Shown piece by piece: positions 62,525 through 64,000 of a stretch of DNA of 64,000 nucleotides. The notes beneath the pieces were generated by a model. That model searched no databases. It was not told the origin of the DNA and saw only the letters and a list, made by a program, of their open reading frames with translations. The stretch lies in the NCBI RefSeq assembly GCF_035917575.1, contig NZ_CP109090.1:744001-808000 (forward strand). The letters are read 5' to 3'. The translations under genes and the position numbers were made by a program. Within the stretch, counting starts at the first letter, position 1. The number at the start of each line of letters is the position of its first letter. This DNA comes from Streptomyces sp. NBC_01788. GTDB taxonomy: Bacteria; Actinomycetota; Actinomycetes; Streptomycetales; Streptomycetaceae.

Positions 62525-63427
62525 TCACTCCTCCGGCGGTGACGGAGGGATCACCGCGACGGGGCCGGCCGCGTGCAGAAGGACGGCCTGGGTGACCGAG
62601 GCCATCATGCGGGCCGGTGACAGCAGGCGCCGGCGGTCGCGGCCGACCACGACCAGCTCGGCGTCGCGGGAGGCGGCGACCAGCAGCCCGGCCGCGTCGC
62701 CGGGCGCCACGTGGGGCTCGGCGGGCACGTCGGGGTGGCGGGTGCGGTACGGGGCGAGGAAGCCCTCGGTCAGGGTTCGGGTCTCGTTCTCCACGGCGTC
62801 CTGGTCGACCATGAGCGTGGTGACCTCCGCCGGGGCCACCCAGGCCGGAGGCGGCCACGGGTAGGCGGCGACCACCTGGAGCCGGGCCCCGCGCAGGGCG
62901 GCCTCCATGAAGGCGAAATCGAGCACGGCGTCGTCGGGGCTGTCGGCATTGACGCCGACGACCACCCGCGGCCCCGGGCCGGCCGCCGTCTCGCCGTGCA
63001 CCTCGCGGCCGGGCCGGGGCACCACGACGACCGGGCAGTCGGCGTCGCGGGCCGCGGCCAGGCTGCTGGAGCCGAGGAGCAGACTGGCGAAGCCGCCGCG
63101 CCCCCGTGAGCCAAGCACCAACAGCTGGGCTTCAACACCCAGTTCGGGCAGCAGCGCGCCCGGAAGGCCGTCCAGACCGGCGAACTCGACCTCCGTACCG
63201 GAGGCGCGTTCCCCCAGATGGGCGCGTGCCTGGTCGAGCACCGGATCGCCGTCGTCGCCGGGCGGTCCGGCGACGAGGATGTCGGGCTGGGCCAGGGCTG
63301 CGTACTGCCGGACATGGACCGCGCGCAGGGGCGCGTCGCGCCGCCGGGCGGCGTCGAGGGCCCAGTCCAGGGCGCGCAGGCTGTCGTCGGAGCCGTCGAC
63401 GGCGGCGACGACCGGTGGGGTGCTCAT
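62525..63427 (-). CDS. Universal stress protein, tandem UspA domains (second copy)
   Basis: The protein has 300 residues from ATG 63427 behind GAGAGGAA. UspA domain 1 has 'VVAAVDGSDDSLRALDWAL' and the ATP loop 'GSRGRGGFASLLLGSSSLAA'. Domain 2 from about 150 has 'VVVGVNADSPDDAVLDFAF' and a loop altered to 'GRDRRRLLSPARMMASVTQA', which lacks the G-x9-GS spacing. The second domain therefore may not bind ATP. It is diverged from the copy at 9194. The family is linked to dormancy and redox or hypoxia stress. Confidence 0.9.
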   Translation of the reverse strand: MSTPPVVAAVDGSDDSLRALDWALDAARRRDAPLRAVHVRQYAALAQPDILVAGPPGDDGDPVLDQARAHLGERASGTEVEFAGLDGLPGALLPELGVEAQLLVLGSRGRGGFASLLLGSSSLAAARDADCPVVVVPRPGREVHGETAAGPGPRVVVGVNADSPDDAVLDFAFMEAALRGARLQVVAAYPWPPPAWVAPAEVTTLMVDQDAVENETRTLTEGFLAPYRTRHPDVPAEPHVAPGDAAGLLVAASRDAELVVVGRDRRRLLSPARMMASVTQAVLLHAAGPVAVIPPSPPEE

Positions 63428-63551
63428 GAGTTCCTCTCCTCCGAACGGAGACCTCCCCGCGGACCCGGCGTCGCTCGGCCGCCGGCCCCGGCGGGGCTTT
63501 CAAGGTCCCCTGTCCCCGGACGCGAGGGAAACACCCCTGATCCGCGTCCGG

Positions 63552-63794
63552 TCAGGTGAGGTTGAACTCCCCGTGCCGTGCCCCTGACATGAACGCCCCC
63601 CACTCGGCGGGGGTGAAGATCAGGAAGGGGCTTTCCGGGCGGCCGCCGTTGCGCATCGCGATGAAACCCTCGACGAAGGCGATCTGGACATCTCCCAGGC
63701 CGCCGCTGCTGGACTGCCACTGCGCGCTGCTGAGATCCAGTTCCGGCTTGTCCCATCCCGCGAGCGGGTGCTGCTTGACAGTGCTCTCGGCCAC
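63552..63794 (-). CDS. DUF397 domain protein
   Basis: The protein has 80 residues with a GTG start at 63794 behind GGGAGGAG. The sequence 'LDLSSAQWQSSSGGLGDVQIAFVEGFIAMRN' in outline with 'FTPAEWGAFMSGARHGEFNLT' is the DUF397 signature. In Streptomyces these small proteins usually pair with an XRE regulator and are related to the BldB/WhiJ system, in which they modulate the DNA-binding partner. No partner regulator is adjacent in this window. Confidence 0.85.
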   Translation of the reverse strand: MAESTVKQHPLAGWDKPELDLSSAQWQSSSGGLGDVQIAFVEGFIAMRNGGRPESPFLIFTPAEWGAFMSGARHGEFNLT

Positions 63795-63831
63795 GTCCGT
63801 GCTCCTCCCCAATCGTCGTCCGCGGGTCAGC

Positions 63832-64000
63832 CTAGCGATCGAGACCCGGCGTCAACAGGCCACGTGAGGGGGACTTTTCAGCAGAGGCGCCAGGCCGCGT
63901 GCGGATGTGCAGGTGGCCGTCGAGTGGGTGGTCGGGCGGCGCCGCCGGCAGGATCCCGGCCTGTTCGTACCCGCATGTGCGCGCGACCCGGCAGGAGGCC
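63832..64000 (-). CDS. GNAT acetyltransferase, C-terminal end (cut by window edge)
   Basis: The last 55 codons to TAG at 63832 are present. 'ASCRVARTCGYEQAGILPAAPPDHPLDGHLHIR' in outline is the final helix-strand unit of RimJ/RimL-type GNAT enzymes ('N-x-A-S-x-R-V-A-x-x-x-G-Y'). The catalytic core lies beyond the window. The tail after 'LHIRTRPG' is longer than usual and has no recognisable features. Confidence 0.7.
   Translation of the reverse strand, partial: ASCRVARTCGYEQAGILPAAPPDHPLDGHLHIRTRPGASAEKSPSRGLLTPGLDR

Overview
This window is high-GC (about 72%) actinobacterial DNA that reads as one continuous stretch of a Streptomyces chromosome, probably an arm of the linear replicon. The evidence is strong third-position GC bias, frequent GTG and TTG starts, and a set of Streptomyces-type genes: SsgA-like cell-division proteins, a long chaplin with a sortase signal, clpP3-clpP4-popR, a SigB-family sigma factor, DUF397, a streptophobe-type membrane protein, and mycothiol and F420 enzymes. 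From memory, the order RNase H - clpP3/clpP4 - popR - sigL, with an ssgC-like gene on one side and an nsdB-like regulator plus a universal stress protein on the other, matches the SCO7247-SCO7299 part of the S. coelicolor map. I could not check this by search. No rRNA, tRNA, prophage, CRISPR array or secondary-metabolite cluster was seen.

Layout. At 0-7 kb, after an isochorismatase/F420 oxidoreductase pair, lies a cell-envelope block: a small membrane protein, an Rv1476-like membrane protein, and an LCP ligase coupled to a DUF6542-like membrane protein. It ends in an M-box magnesium riboswitch sitting on a broken MgtA-type ATPase. Four copies of one inverted repeat (ACTTGCG-N6-CGCAAGT type) lie in front of these units and suggest shared regulation. 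At 7-12 kb are an MBL hydrolase, a DUF4032 kinase-like protein, a universal stress protein and a HelR/HelD-like helicase. At 12.6-16.2 kb is a tightly coupled three-gene signalling operon: receiver/flavoprotein fusion, cNMP-binding histidine kinase, and UBP-type zinc finger. At 16-24 kb are a serine hydrolase, AIM24, threonine dehydratase, an SsgA-like protein, an aldo/keto reductase, RNase H, a VOC protein and an alcohol dehydrogenase. At 24-25.6 kb an IS200/IS605 tnpB remnant interrupts a PhnB-like gene.

At 26.9-30.4 kb is the second Clp protease locus (clpP3, clpP4, popR, with a PopR operator) followed by sigL and a GHKL anti-sigma-like ATPase. This is a proteostasis and stress module. At 30-44 kb are mostly metabolic and housekeeping genes, including a SnoaL-like gene broken by a hairpin repeat, a LysR/aldo-keto reductase divergent pair, adenosine deaminase, a BlaI/M56 sensor pair, dienelactone hydrolase and a secreted PI-PLC-like protein with tandem DasR-type sites upstream. 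At 44-50 kb are a photolyase, an ECF sigma factor, a GlsB-type membrane protein, a long chaplin and a secreted peptidase. At 50-64 kb are asparagine synthetase, a baeRF-type protein, a second SsgA-like protein, a PAS/PP2C protein lacking a metal-binding Asp and preceded by a MITE, an NsdA/NsdB-family regulator, an APH-like kinase, a secreted amidase, a second universal stress protein, DUF397 and the end of a GNAT gene.

The genes share themes of envelope biogenesis, morphological development and stress response rather than forming one pathway. Degenerate genes (mgtA, VOC, tnpB, snoaL-like) and small repeats show ongoing decay typical of chromosome arms.
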